A DNA stretch of 64,000 bases, taken from assembly GCA_964604825.1 (NCBI GenBank), contig CAZSAL010000002.1, forward strand, positions 1 to 64,000, written 5' to 3'. The translations under genes and the position numbers were made by a program. Positions 16,161 through 24,086 of the stretch are shown in pieces. Under the pieces are notes generated by a model that ran no database searches, was not told the origin of the DNA, and was given only the letters and a program-made list of their open reading frames with translations. Each line of letters opens with the position of its first letter. Positions within the stretch are counted from its first letter, which is position 1. This stretch comes from CAZSAL01 sp964604825 (GTDB lineage Bacteria > Elusimicrobiota > Elusimicrobia > 2-01-FULL-59-12).

Positions 16161-16898
16161 ATGAAGAAGTCCCGCCGGATTGTTCTCATAATTTTAGCGT
16201 TCATCTTTGCAGGCGTTGCGGTAAAAATTGTTTTTTTCAGCCAGGGATTCCTTTATGCGGGCACGCTCGAGGCGACAAAAGTCGATCTTTCCGCCCAGCT
16301 TGCCTCTACCATCGCGCAGGTCAGGCCCGAGGAAGGCGACCGGGTTTCCTCCGGAGAACAGGTCGTGGCCCTGTCCTGCGACGATACGAAAGTCGCGGCG
16401 GATCTTGCCCGGATCAATTTCGATCGGGGCACGCGGCTGTTCAAGGCCGGAAGCATGTCCAAGGAAAACTGGGATCAGGTTCGCAACCGGAAGGAAGAAT
16501 CCGACGTACAGGTGAGCTGGTGTTCCATTGCTTCGCCCATCGATGGCACGGTGCTCAGCCGCTATCATGAGCCCGGTGAATGGGTCAATCCGGGAACGAA
16601 GCTTTTGACTCTCGCCAACATTAAGAAAATATGGGCCTACATCTATGTTCCTCAGCCCGAGGTGTCGAAACTTAAACCCGGCATGAAGCTTAAAGGCTAT
16701 CTTCCTGAACTCCGTAACCGCGAGTTCGACGGCGCGATTCTCAAAATTAACGATGAGGCGGAGTTTACCCCCAAAAACGTGCAGACCAGGGCGGAACGCA
16801 CAAGGCTTGTCTATGGGGTGAAGGTCAGTTTCGAGGAATCAAACGCCGAGGAGATACTGAAGCCCGGCATGACGATCGAAGTCGCCTTGCCGAAGTGA
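16161..16898 (+). CDS. Short HlyD/YbhG-like membrane fusion protein
   Basis: 245 residues: N-terminal anchor (about 6-24), lipoyl-like half motif (L-A-S-T-I-A-Q-V-R-P-E-E-G-D-R-V-S-S-G-E-Q-V), a brief helical hairpin (about 75-115), the returning half (C-S-I-A-S-P-I-D-G-T-V-L) and a beta-barrel domain. It bridges inner-membrane permease and TolC. The hairpin is much shorter than in YbhG (about 330 residues), so contact with TolC may differ. GGAGAA precedes the ATG, and its end overlaps the first ATPase by GTGA. Confidence 0.83.
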   Translation: MKKSRRIVLIILAFIFAGVAVKIVFFSQGFLYAGTLEATKVDLSAQLASTIAQVRPEEGDRVSSGEQVVALSCDDTKVAADLARINFDRGTRLFKAGSMSKENWDQVRNRKEESDVQVSWCSIASPIDGTVLSRYHEPGEWVNPGTKLLTLANIKKIWAYIYVPQPEVSKLKPGMKLKGYLPELRNREFDGAILKINDEAEFTPKNVQTRAERTRLVYGVKVSFEESNAEEILKPGMTIEVALPK

Positions 16899-17632
16899 AG
16901 AGTCCCGAGCCTATCGCCATATCCGTCCGGGAAGTCCGAAAAACCTTTCAAAGCATAATCGCGCTAGATAACGTATCGCTGAATTTTGAGGCCGGGCTGA
17001 TGCACGGGATCATCGGTCCCGAAGGCGCGGGCAAAACCACGCTCATGCGTCTTATCCTGGGACTGATGAGACCCGCTGGCGGCGCAATCGTTTTTTCGCA
17101 GGGTGGACAATCCGTGCATTTCGAAGACATCCGGCCTCAGGTGGCCTACATGCCTCAGCAGCAAAGCCTCTATGCCGATCTCTCCATCGATGAGCATCTT
17201 GATTTCTTCCGCGCCCTCTACAGCATTCCCGATGACATTTACCAGACGAAGCGCGAAGAGCTCCTGCGCATGACGCGGCTCACCGATTTTGTGGAACGCA
17301 CGGCCGGCCGTCTTTCCGGAGGGATGTATAAAAAGCTCGGGTTGATGTGCGCTCTGCTGCGCTCTCCTCGGGCGATCGTGCTTGACGAGCCTACAAACGG
17401 CGTGGATCCGATCAGCCGGCGAGAGTTCTGGGACATGCTCTACCGCCTTGCCGACCAGAAAATCCTGATATTGGTGACGACCGCCTACATGGATGAAGCG
17501 GAGCGCTGTTCCCGGGTGCATCTGCTGGAAAAAGGGCGGGTTGTGGCCGCAGGCGAACCCCGGGAACTGCTGAAGCGCGAAGGCGCGAGCGGTTTCGATG
17601 AGCTTTTCATACGGCACGGAGCAAAACGATGA
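16895..17632 (+). CDS. ABC exporter ATPase 1 (YbhF N-half-like)
   Basis: 245 residues with Walker A G-P-E-G-A-G-K-T-T, signature L-S-G-G-M and Walker B A-I-V-L-D-E-P-T. GTG start overlapping the adaptor stop. Together with the next gene it corresponds to the two nucleotide-binding halves that are fused in E. coli YbhF; here they are separate and joined by an ATGA overlap. Energises the ABC-2 permeases downstream. Confidence 0.88.
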   Translation: MKSPEPIAISVREVRKTFQSIIALDNVSLNFEAGLMHGIIGPEGAGKTTLMRLILGLMRPAGGAIVFSQGGQSVHFEDIRPQVAYMPQQQSLYADLSIDEHLDFFRALYSIPDDIYQTKREELLRMTRLTDFVERTAGRLSGGMYKKLGLMCALLRSPRAIVLDEPTNGVDPISRREFWDMLYRLADQKILILVTTAYMDEAERCSRVHLLEKGRVVAAGEPRELLKREGASGFDELFIRHGAKR

Positions 17633-18549
17633 ATGATTTTGCCGTAGAAGTGCGCAACCTCACCGTCAAATTCGGTCATTTTACCGCTGTCGACAATATT
17701 TCCTTCTCCGTAGGCCGGGGTGAAATCTTCGGCTTCCTGGGCGCCAATGGCGCGGGCAAAACAACCACAATCCGCGTCTTATGCGGCCTTCTACCGCCGA
17801 GCTCCGGGGACGTGCTTGTGGCTGGAATCGGTTTTGCGCATGGAGAACATGCGATCAAGGAAAAAGTCGGATACATGTCGCAGAAATTCACGCTCTATAA
17901 CGATCTGACCGTAGGAGAGAACCTGGATTTCATCGCCAGCCTGAGAAAACTGGATCGAGACGTTTACCTGCGGCGGAGGCAGGAACTTTTCGAGTTCATT
18001 ACTTTCGACCGGGACCCCGCAACTCCGGTCCAGGATCTTCCCGGAGGAATCAAGCAGCAGGTTTCCCTGGCGGCCGCTCTGCTGCATGATCCGGAAATTG
18101 TTTTTCTGGATGAGCCTACCGCAGGGGTAGCTCCGGCGGCGCGCGACCGGTTCTGGCGGTTGATACGGCGGTTATCGGAGCGCGGGGAAACCGTGTTTGT
18201 GACCACGCATTATATGGACGAAGCGGAGCAGTGCGGCCGGATCGCTCTGATGCGTGAAGGGCGGATCGTCGAGGCGGACAGCCCGGATGGGCTCAAAAAG
18301 AAGCTGTTTCCAACACCAGTTTTCGAATTCGATCCGAAGGAAGCGCTTGGTTTCTCTGAAATTTCGGCCCTGGAATCGCATGAAGCCTTCGAGTTTTTTG
18401 AGCCGTATGGAATGCGTTTCCACGCGGCATTAAGCGATCCGGAAATCTGGGAACGCGTTCGCGCGGATTTCGAGAAAAAATTTAACATTCACCCCATCCG
18501 TCCTTCGCTGGAAGACGTTTTCATTCGCGCCGTGGAGAAACGGGGATGA
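17629..18549 (+). CDS. ABC exporter ATPase 2 (YbhF C-half-like)
   Basis: 306 residues. Walker A G-A-N-G-A-G-K-T-T and Walker B E-I-V-F-L-D-E-P-T are intact; the signature loop reads L-P-G-G-I-K-Q-Q, a variant of LSGGQ. The last 80 residues form the extra C-terminal domain common in ABC-2 exporters. Coupled by ATGA overlaps to ATPase 1 and the first permease. Confidence 0.87.
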   Translation: MNDFAVEVRNLTVKFGHFTAVDNISFSVGRGEIFGFLGANGAGKTTTIRVLCGLLPPSSGDVLVAGIGFAHGEHAIKEKVGYMSQKFTLYNDLTVGENLDFIASLRKLDRDVYLRRRQELFEFITFDRDPATPVQDLPGGIKQQVSLAAALLHDPEIVFLDEPTAGVAPAARDRFWRLIRRLSERGETVFVTTHYMDEAEQCGRIALMREGRIVEADSPDGLKKKLFPTPVFEFDPKEALGFSEISALESHEAFEFFEPYGMRFHAALSDPEIWERVRADFEKKFNIHPIRPSLEDVFIRAVEKRG

Positions 18550-19670
18550 CGTCTCCTTCTTTTGTCTGGTCGCGCGCGATGGCAGTGGCCCGGAAAGAGG
18601 TATACCACGTCCTGCGGGACCCCTTTACTATGGGATTGGGTCTGGGGCTTCCCGTACTGTTGGTGCTTGTCTATGGCTTCGCTATGGATTTTAATATCCG
18701 GAATATCGCTTTAGCGGTTAACGATTCCGACAGGACTCAGGCATCGCGGCGGCTGGTGGATATTTTCACCAGTTCCGATTATTTCCTGGCCCACCCGGCG
18801 GGTTCTCCTTCCGTGGCGGTGCAGGATGTTACGGCCGAACGCGCGAAGGCCGCGCTCATCATCCCTCCCCGTTTTGAAAAAGATCTGCTTGCCGGACGCG
18901 GCGCACAGGCGCAGATCCTGCTTGATGGCGCGGATAATTCCACGGTGGCTCCTGTTGCGACTTATGTGCAAAGCATTCAGGCCATCGCATCCAGGCGCAT
19001 CGGGAATTTCGATCCTCCGCAAACTTATGACCTCCGGATGCGCTTTCTGTTTAATCCCGAACTGAACAGCCGCTGGTTCGTAATTCCGGGCCTGACGGTG
19101 GTGGTGCTGGCGATCATTTCCATACTGCTTACGGCGTTGACCGTCGCGCGAGAGTGGGAAAGCGGTTCCATGGAGCTACTGCTTTCGACGCCCATCCAGC
19201 CTCTGGAAATTATTATTGGGAAGCTTGCGCCTTACGCGGTTCTCGGGCTCATCGCGCAGCTGTTTGTATACATTATCGCGCGGACCGTATTCGGAGTGCC
19301 CTTTGTAGGCAGCCACCTGCTGTTCGGCGTCGGATGCCTGCTCTGTCTTGCCACCTATCTTGCACAGGGAATCTTTATCTCCGTCGTTACGCGCAAACAG
19401 CAGATTGCAATGCAGTTCGCCACGCTGTCAGGCATGCTGCCTTCTAATCTGCTTTCCGGTTTTGTGTTTCCTATCGCAAGCATGCCGCTGTTTTTCCGAG
19501 GGCTGACGATGATTTTCCCGGCGCGCTGGTTCATGATCATCGCACGCGATACTTATTTGAAGGGATCGAGCTTTCTGGAGCTGAGCGTCCCATTTATCAT
19601 GCTGGCATTATTCTGCGCGGCGATGATCACCGCTGCGACACGCCGGTTTAAGAGGGACCTGGAACCATGA
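18546..19670 (+). CDS. ABC-2 permease (YbhS-like)
   Basis: 374 residues: one N-terminal membrane helix, a roughly 130-residue periplasmic domain, then five helices with T-V-A-R-E-W-E-S-G-S-M-E-L-L-L-S-T-P, the R-E-x-E-x-G-[ST]-x-E-x-L hallmark of the YbhS/YbhR family. Partner of the following permease in a heterodimer. Confidence 0.88.
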   Translation: MTSPSFVWSRAMAVARKEVYHVLRDPFTMGLGLGLPVLLVLVYGFAMDFNIRNIALAVNDSDRTQASRRLVDIFTSSDYFLAHPAGSPSVAVQDVTAERAKAALIIPPRFEKDLLAGRGAQAQILLDGADNSTVAPVATYVQSIQAIASRRIGNFDPPQTYDLRMRFLFNPELNSRWFVIPGLTVVVLAIISILLTALTVAREWESGSMELLLSTPIQPLEIIIGKLAPYAVLGLIAQLFVYIIARTVFGVPFVGSHLLFGVGCLLCLATYLAQGIFISVVTRKQQIAMQFATLSGMLPSNLLSGFVFPIASMPLFFRGLTMIFPARWFMIIARDTYLKGSSFLELSVPFIMLALFCAAMITAATRRFKRDLEP

Positions 19671-19716
19671 AAGTCAGGTTAAAAGGCAAAATGCAAAGGT
19701 TTAATAAGGGGTCGCT

Positions 19717-20826
19717 GTGACCCTAGACCGGACATTGATCGGATTCGTCAAAAAGGAACTGATTCAGGCGCTGCGTGATCCACGGATGAAGTTCATCCTT
19801 TTTATGATGCCGATGATACAGTTGACGCTTTTCGGCGTGGCAATTTCGAATGAAGTGAAAAATATACGTTTGGCGGCATTCTTCGATTCAAAAGATACCG
19901 TGCTGCGGGATATCTATGAGCGAAGCATCAATGGCGGATGGTTTGTTCCGGCGAGATCATTGTCAAGGGAAGATCCGTTTGAATTGGTCAAAGGGGGGAA
20001 AGCCGACGCTGTGCTGGTTCCGCAGCCGGGAGGTTTTACGCGGGCCCTGGGTCGGGGAGACGCCGTACTGCAGGTCCTGACAGATGCGACGAACGTCACA
20101 CAGGCGCAGGCAGTCGAAAACTATCTGCAGGCCATAGTGCAGCAGACCGTTTTTGATGACATGAAAATCGTCCCGGCAGATTTCCCGATCCGATTCGACT
20201 CTCGCGTGCTGTTTAATCCGTCGCTGGAGTCCGCTATTTTCATGGTGCCGGGCGTCATGTGCATGGTAATGCTCATGACGACAATGATGCTGGCCAACAT
20301 CGCCATAGTGCGGGAAAAAGAGATGGGCACTTTTGAAATGCTGATTTCCGCGCCTGTTTCAAGGTCGGAAGTCATTTACGGGAAAACTATCCCGTACGTT
20401 ATCATCGGCATGTCGAACCTGCCGCTCATCCTTTCGATTGTGATATTCGTGTTTCACGTTCCCATGAGGGGATCGTTTCTGGTCTTATGCGGGGCATCAT
20501 TCGTTTTTGTCTGCACCACCGTCGCGATTGGAACGCTTATATCGACCTTCTGCCGGAACCAGCAGCAGGCCAGTATGGGAGGGTTTCTTTTTATGTTCCC
20601 GGCCATGATGTTCTCCGGACTTTTCTTCCCGATCAGCAATATGCCTGCCGCCATAAGATGGATGGCCCAGATCGATCCTCTGGCTCATTATCTGGGGCTT
20701 CTGCGTAACATCATGCTCAAGGGGGGAGATCCCAGGTATGTTGCCGTGCACTGCGGCGCGCTTGTCCTTATGGCCATGATCGGCGTCCTTTACAGCTTCA
20801 AACGCTTCCACACCACGCTGCAGTAA
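19717..20826 (+). CDS. ABC-2 permease (YbhR-like)
   Basis: 369 residues with the same topology as its upstream paralogue and the motif V-R-E-K-E-M-G-T-F-E-M-L-I-S-A-P. GTG start with AAGGGG upstream; 46 bp separate it from the first permease, the only real gap in this operon. Completes a MarR-TolC-adaptor-ATPase-ATPase-permease-permease drug export system. Confidence 0.87.
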   Translation: MTLDRTLIGFVKKELIQALRDPRMKFILFMMPMIQLTLFGVAISNEVKNIRLAAFFDSKDTVLRDIYERSINGGWFVPARSLSREDPFELVKGGKADAVLVPQPGGFTRALGRGDAVLQVLTDATNVTQAQAVENYLQAIVQQTVFDDMKIVPADFPIRFDSRVLFNPSLESAIFMVPGVMCMVMLMTTMMLANIAIVREKEMGTFEMLISAPVSRSEVIYGKTIPYVIIGMSNLPLILSIVIFVFHVPMRGSFLVLCGASFVFVCTTVAIGTLISTFCRNQQQASMGGFLFMFPAMMFSGLFFPISNMPAAIRWMAQIDPLAHYLGLLRNIMLKGGDPRYVAVHCGALVLMAMIGVLYSFKRFHTTLQ

Positions 20827-20899
20827 CAGCCCTGCAACCCGGAAAGTTGTAACTTGCCACCCTTTGCGGCGTTCTAACTATTAAGAGGAGAACCTATTT

Positions 20900-21367
20900 A
20901 TGAAACATAAACAGACGAGAAGAAAATTGCATAAAACGATGCTGGTCAGAGATGTAATGACGTCCGATGTGGAAACCATTCATCCTGATCAGACTATTAT
21001 GGAAGCAGCCCAGAAAATGAAGGGCCGCAATGTCGGGCCTCTGCCGGTGATGGAAAATAACCAGATAATCGGCATGTTGACAGACCGTGATATTGCCATC
21101 AGAGTCGTAGCGGAGAAGAAAGACGCCAATGCTACAAAAGTGCGCGATATCCTGTTTGGACGCGAGGTCATTTGCTGCTTCGATGATCAGGAGATACATG
21201 AAGCGGCCAAGCTTATGGAAGATAACGAAGTGCGCAGGCTTCCGGTGCTTAATCGGGACAAAAACTTGGTGGGCATTCTTTCTTTGAGCGACCTTGCAGA
21301 AAAATCGCAGGATGAAGACCTCTGCTGTGAAGTTCTTGAGAAAGTTTCAGAGCCGGCGATGGTTTAA
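20900..21367 (+). CDS. Tandem CBS-domain protein
   Basis: 155 residues consisting of two CBS motifs (V-R-D-V-M-T-S-D-V-E-T-I-H-P-D-Q-T-I-M-E-A-A and the second from about 85), which bind adenine nucleotides and act as energy or ligand sensors. AGAGGAGAA precedes the ATG. It is a stand-alone CBS module; no fused catalytic domain. Target unknown. Converges with the AsmA-like gene on the minus strand. Confidence 0.87.
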   Translation: MKHKQTRRKLHKTMLVRDVMTSDVETIHPDQTIMEAAQKMKGRNVGPLPVMENNQIIGMLTDRDIAIRVVAEKKDANATKVRDILFGREVICCFDDQEIHEAAKLMEDNEVRRLPVLNRDKNLVGILSLSDLAEKSQDEDLCCEVLEKVSEPAMV

Positions 21368-21380
21368 GCCCGGCAGGTTT

Positions 21381-23213
21381 TCAGCGTATTTCCACGTCGT
21401 TCCAGGGGCCTTTGACGGAAACTACAAGAGGCAGGAAGATCTTGTTGGGTCTTTTGAAAAGCCAGTGAGTTACCGGCGTATATTTGAGAACGTCTTCGAG
21501 AAAGCGGAAAAGTTCGAGGCGAACGACCGCCCTGATGTTCTCTTTGGGAATGTCGAGAGAACCTTTGACGCCCAGGTTCATGTTCGGCGATTTCAGGAAG
21601 AGATCGTCCGTGGATAGAATGCCATTTTGAAATGTAAGATTGCCGCTGCATTTGCCGAACTCTACCCCCTTCGCCTGCACTTGTGGAATACGCAGGGTTA
21701 AGTAGTTGCTCAGATTCAAAACGGAAAATATGCGGTAAATGGTTTTGAACATTCGAAGCACGCCGTCATCAATCCCCATCTGTATAGGTCCATTCAACCC
21801 TGTGACCCATTGGCCCTTCAAGGGGAAACTCAGCGAATAATAAATTTTCCCTGTGCCGGTTATGGGTGGCGGTGATCCGTAAAAATCCGCCGCTATACGA
21901 TCCACCGGGATATGCTGAATATCCCCCGCTATCCTGGCCGAAGGTGAAGATCCGCCGCTGAATTCACCGGTTAAATCCATGTGCATGCCGGCGAGATCAA
22001 AGTTGCCCGAAGAAACCGTAAAGGTGATCCCCTGCATTTTCGCGGTCACGGTGCCACTTTCAATTCTCCAGGATTCATATGCATACGGGTGAAATTCTAC
22101 GGAAGCCTCCCCGGCATGCGGGGGATGAGGGTTAACGTTCGGAGTTGACTGCAGATCAAATATCTCAAGAATCTGCCGTATCGTTACCGAACTTACGGTC
22201 ACTGATAAATTTTCCCTGCCATCAGAGGCCTGTGACCACTGTATATGAGCCAGTCCTCCTTCCTCCGTAGCCGCATGGGCGGTCGCGGACGCGGAAAAGG
22301 GATTGCCTTCCGCGGAAAAATCCAGCACTTTGATGGCGGTCCCCGCTATGCCGAAATTCTTTCCATTTCCTGTCCATGCCCACCTGCCGCGATTCCCGGG
22401 CTTAGCGGAAGCGGTAAAAGAGCCGCCTCCAGGCTGACTGAAAACCGTCTCAATCTGAAGGCCGGGCGTCGTCCTGACCGTCAGTAGACATTGTCCCGGG
22501 ATATCGTGAAGGGGAATATCCATATGGAGGATTGATTTAACGGCGGATGCCAGAGAAATATTTTCAACCCTGACAGTGACTGGAGGAGAAGCTGCGCCAT
22601 TGTATTGCAGGTTGATAAAACAGCGTTTCCCCAGGCTGGCGGTTTGTCCCGAAAGTTTCCCTGTCTGAGGTTGTATCTTAAACCCGCCGAAAAGCCGGTC
22701 AAACACCCATTTCCCGCCGGTTGTATGATCCCAGATTTCAAAGGCGCCACTGCGGATCTCCACATCGCTGATTTGCGGCATGGCGCCGGGGGATTCGACT
22801 TCGGGTAATAGCAGCATGGACCATCCCCTGGCGTGCCGGTGCAGAATAAATCGCGGTTTCCAGAAGCGTATGGCGCTAATACGGGGCCTGCCGGTGAGCA
22901 GAGTGCGGATGGATATCCAGAGATGTACGCTCTGCGCCGAGGCAAGCACCCGCGATTTTTCTGCCGGATCAACCAGCGTCACCTGTCTGAGAGACAGACC
23001 GGGCAAAGGAACAAGTTCCGCGTGAACGTTCCCGAGAAGAACCCTGCAATGGAAATTCTTTTCCAGTAGATCGATAATTTCCGGGCGGAACGCGTCAAGG
23101 TTGGAGAAATTAGGCAGATACCATAAGACGAAAGCAATCAACAGCGCAACGGAAAGTATTCCGGCGCGGAGCGCAATGCGGTATGTGGATACACGGAGAT
23201 GGAAACGCGTCAT
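21381..23213 (-). CDS. AsmA-like envelope protein
   Basis: 610 residues: an N-terminal membrane helix (about 15-33), then an AsmA-type chorein-like start (F-R-P-E-I-I-D-L-L-E-K-N-F-H-C-R-V-L-L-G-N) and long beta-rich body, ending with the AsmA C-terminal block (D-D-G-V-L-R-M-F, G-S-L-D-I-P-K-E-N-I-R-A-V-V-R-L-E). AsmA-family proteins span the periplasm and help phospholipid traffic to the outer membrane. A second related protein lies at 29059-30642. Confidence 0.75.
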   Translation of the reverse strand: MTRFHLRVSTYRIALRAGILSVALLIAFVLWYLPNFSNLDAFRPEIIDLLEKNFHCRVLLGNVHAELVPLPGLSLRQVTLVDPAEKSRVLASAQSVHLWISIRTLLTGRPRISAIRFWKPRFILHRHARGWSMLLLPEVESPGAMPQISDVEIRSGAFEIWDHTTGGKWVFDRLFGGFKIQPQTGKLSGQTASLGKRCFINLQYNGAASPPVTVRVENISLASAVKSILHMDIPLHDIPGQCLLTVRTTPGLQIETVFSQPGGGSFTASAKPGNRGRWAWTGNGKNFGIAGTAIKVLDFSAEGNPFSASATAHAATEEGGLAHIQWSQASDGRENLSVTVSSVTIRQILEIFDLQSTPNVNPHPPHAGEASVEFHPYAYESWRIESGTVTAKMQGITFTVSSGNFDLAGMHMDLTGEFSGGSSPSARIAGDIQHIPVDRIAADFYGSPPPITGTGKIYYSLSFPLKGQWVTGLNGPIQMGIDDGVLRMFKTIYRIFSVLNLSNYLTLRIPQVQAKGVEFGKCSGNLTFQNGILSTDDLFLKSPNMNLGVKGSLDIPKENIRAVVRLELFRFLEDVLKYTPVTHWLFKRPNKIFLPLVVSVKGPWNDVEIR

Positions 23214-23267
23214 CTTGGAGAAATTGTAATTTGTGCTGAAGGAATAATGAAGAAAGAATTATCCCCG

Positions 23268-24086
23268 TTAGTTTGCTGGAGCCGCCGGGGGAAGTACAGG
23301 AGTGGAATGACCGTTGGTCCCCAGTCTAATGGCTATATATTCGTATAGAGGTCTGGCAGGATCGTAAATGGTTACGGCGCGGTAGATGAAGTTGTATCCG
23401 CCACGGTCAAACGGGGACTGCGTCCGGAGGCTTGAAAGATAGGAAGCGTCCTGTTCAAGCAGACTGCGAACTTCCAAATTAGGGCATAGTACCAGCGGTT
23501 TATCCAGCGCGACAATAAGAACAGGAACGATCTGGATACCCGCAGGAGCCGCTCCCGCTGCTGCTGCGGCTTCACGCGCTTCAAGCCGCACCATCCGCGC
23601 TTTGGATTCCGGTATGCCGGAATCAATGGCTCCTGATACCCAGTCCAGCAGCCGGTTGCGGACCGTAGCGATATCTTCCGCGCCGGATATCGACTGGATG
23701 CCGTTTTCTTTTTTTATTGCAGCGGCCAGGGAAGATATTTCTTTTAAATAGGTTGCTTTCTGACTTTCCGGTATGTAGTACATCACCAGCAGATGTACTT
23801 TTTGCCCATCGCGCGCCCCGTAGTCGATTCCTGCGGGGCTCCAGCCGACAGCGGATAAGAGGTCTCCGGTTAAATTACCCCGGACATGCGGACAGGCAAC
23901 ACCCAACCCGATCCCCGTATTAGCCAGATGTTCGCGGTTCAGTATCTCCTCGTCAAGATTTAAATGACCTCCCAGTTCCGGGATGGCTTCAATCAGGTGC
24001 GCCAGATAGCGCAGTGATTTATCCTTATCGCTGTCAGGCAGCTCAACCAGACGGCCGTCTTGCAGGGCGTTCAGCAGGCTTCGCAT
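23268..24086 (-). CDS. PTS EIIA (type 2)-like protein coupled to MgtA
   Basis: 272 residues. The first about 150 resemble EIIA of the fructose/nitrogen PTS: N-R-E-H-L-A-N-T-G-I-G-L-G-V-A-C-P-H-V-R-G, with His67 at the phosphorylation position. The remaining 120 residues have an Ala-rich linker and no recognised domain. The ATG at 24086 is preceded by GGAGGAG inside the end of mgtA and overlaps that gene's TGA (TGATG). No EI, HPr or sugar EIIB/C is nearby, so a regulatory role on the transporter is more likely than sugar uptake. Confidence 0.78.
   Translation of the reverse strand: MRSLLNALQDGRLVELPDSDKDKSLRYLAHLIEAIPELGGHLNLDEEILNREHLANTGIGLGVACPHVRGNLTGDLLSAVGWSPAGIDYGARDGQKVHLLVMYYIPESQKATYLKEISSLAAAIKKENGIQSISGAEDIATVRNRLLDWVSGAIDSGIPESKARMVRLEAREAAAAAGAAPAGIQIVPVLIVALDKPLVLCPNLEVRSLLEQDASYLSSLRTQSPFDRGGYNFIYRAVTIYDPARPLYEYIAIRLGTNGHSTPVLPPAAPAN

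Noticed and set aside
16964..17617. 217-codon minus-strand frame opposite an ABC ATPase
   Set aside because: The plus strand has intact Walker and signature motifs; this is a shadow frame.
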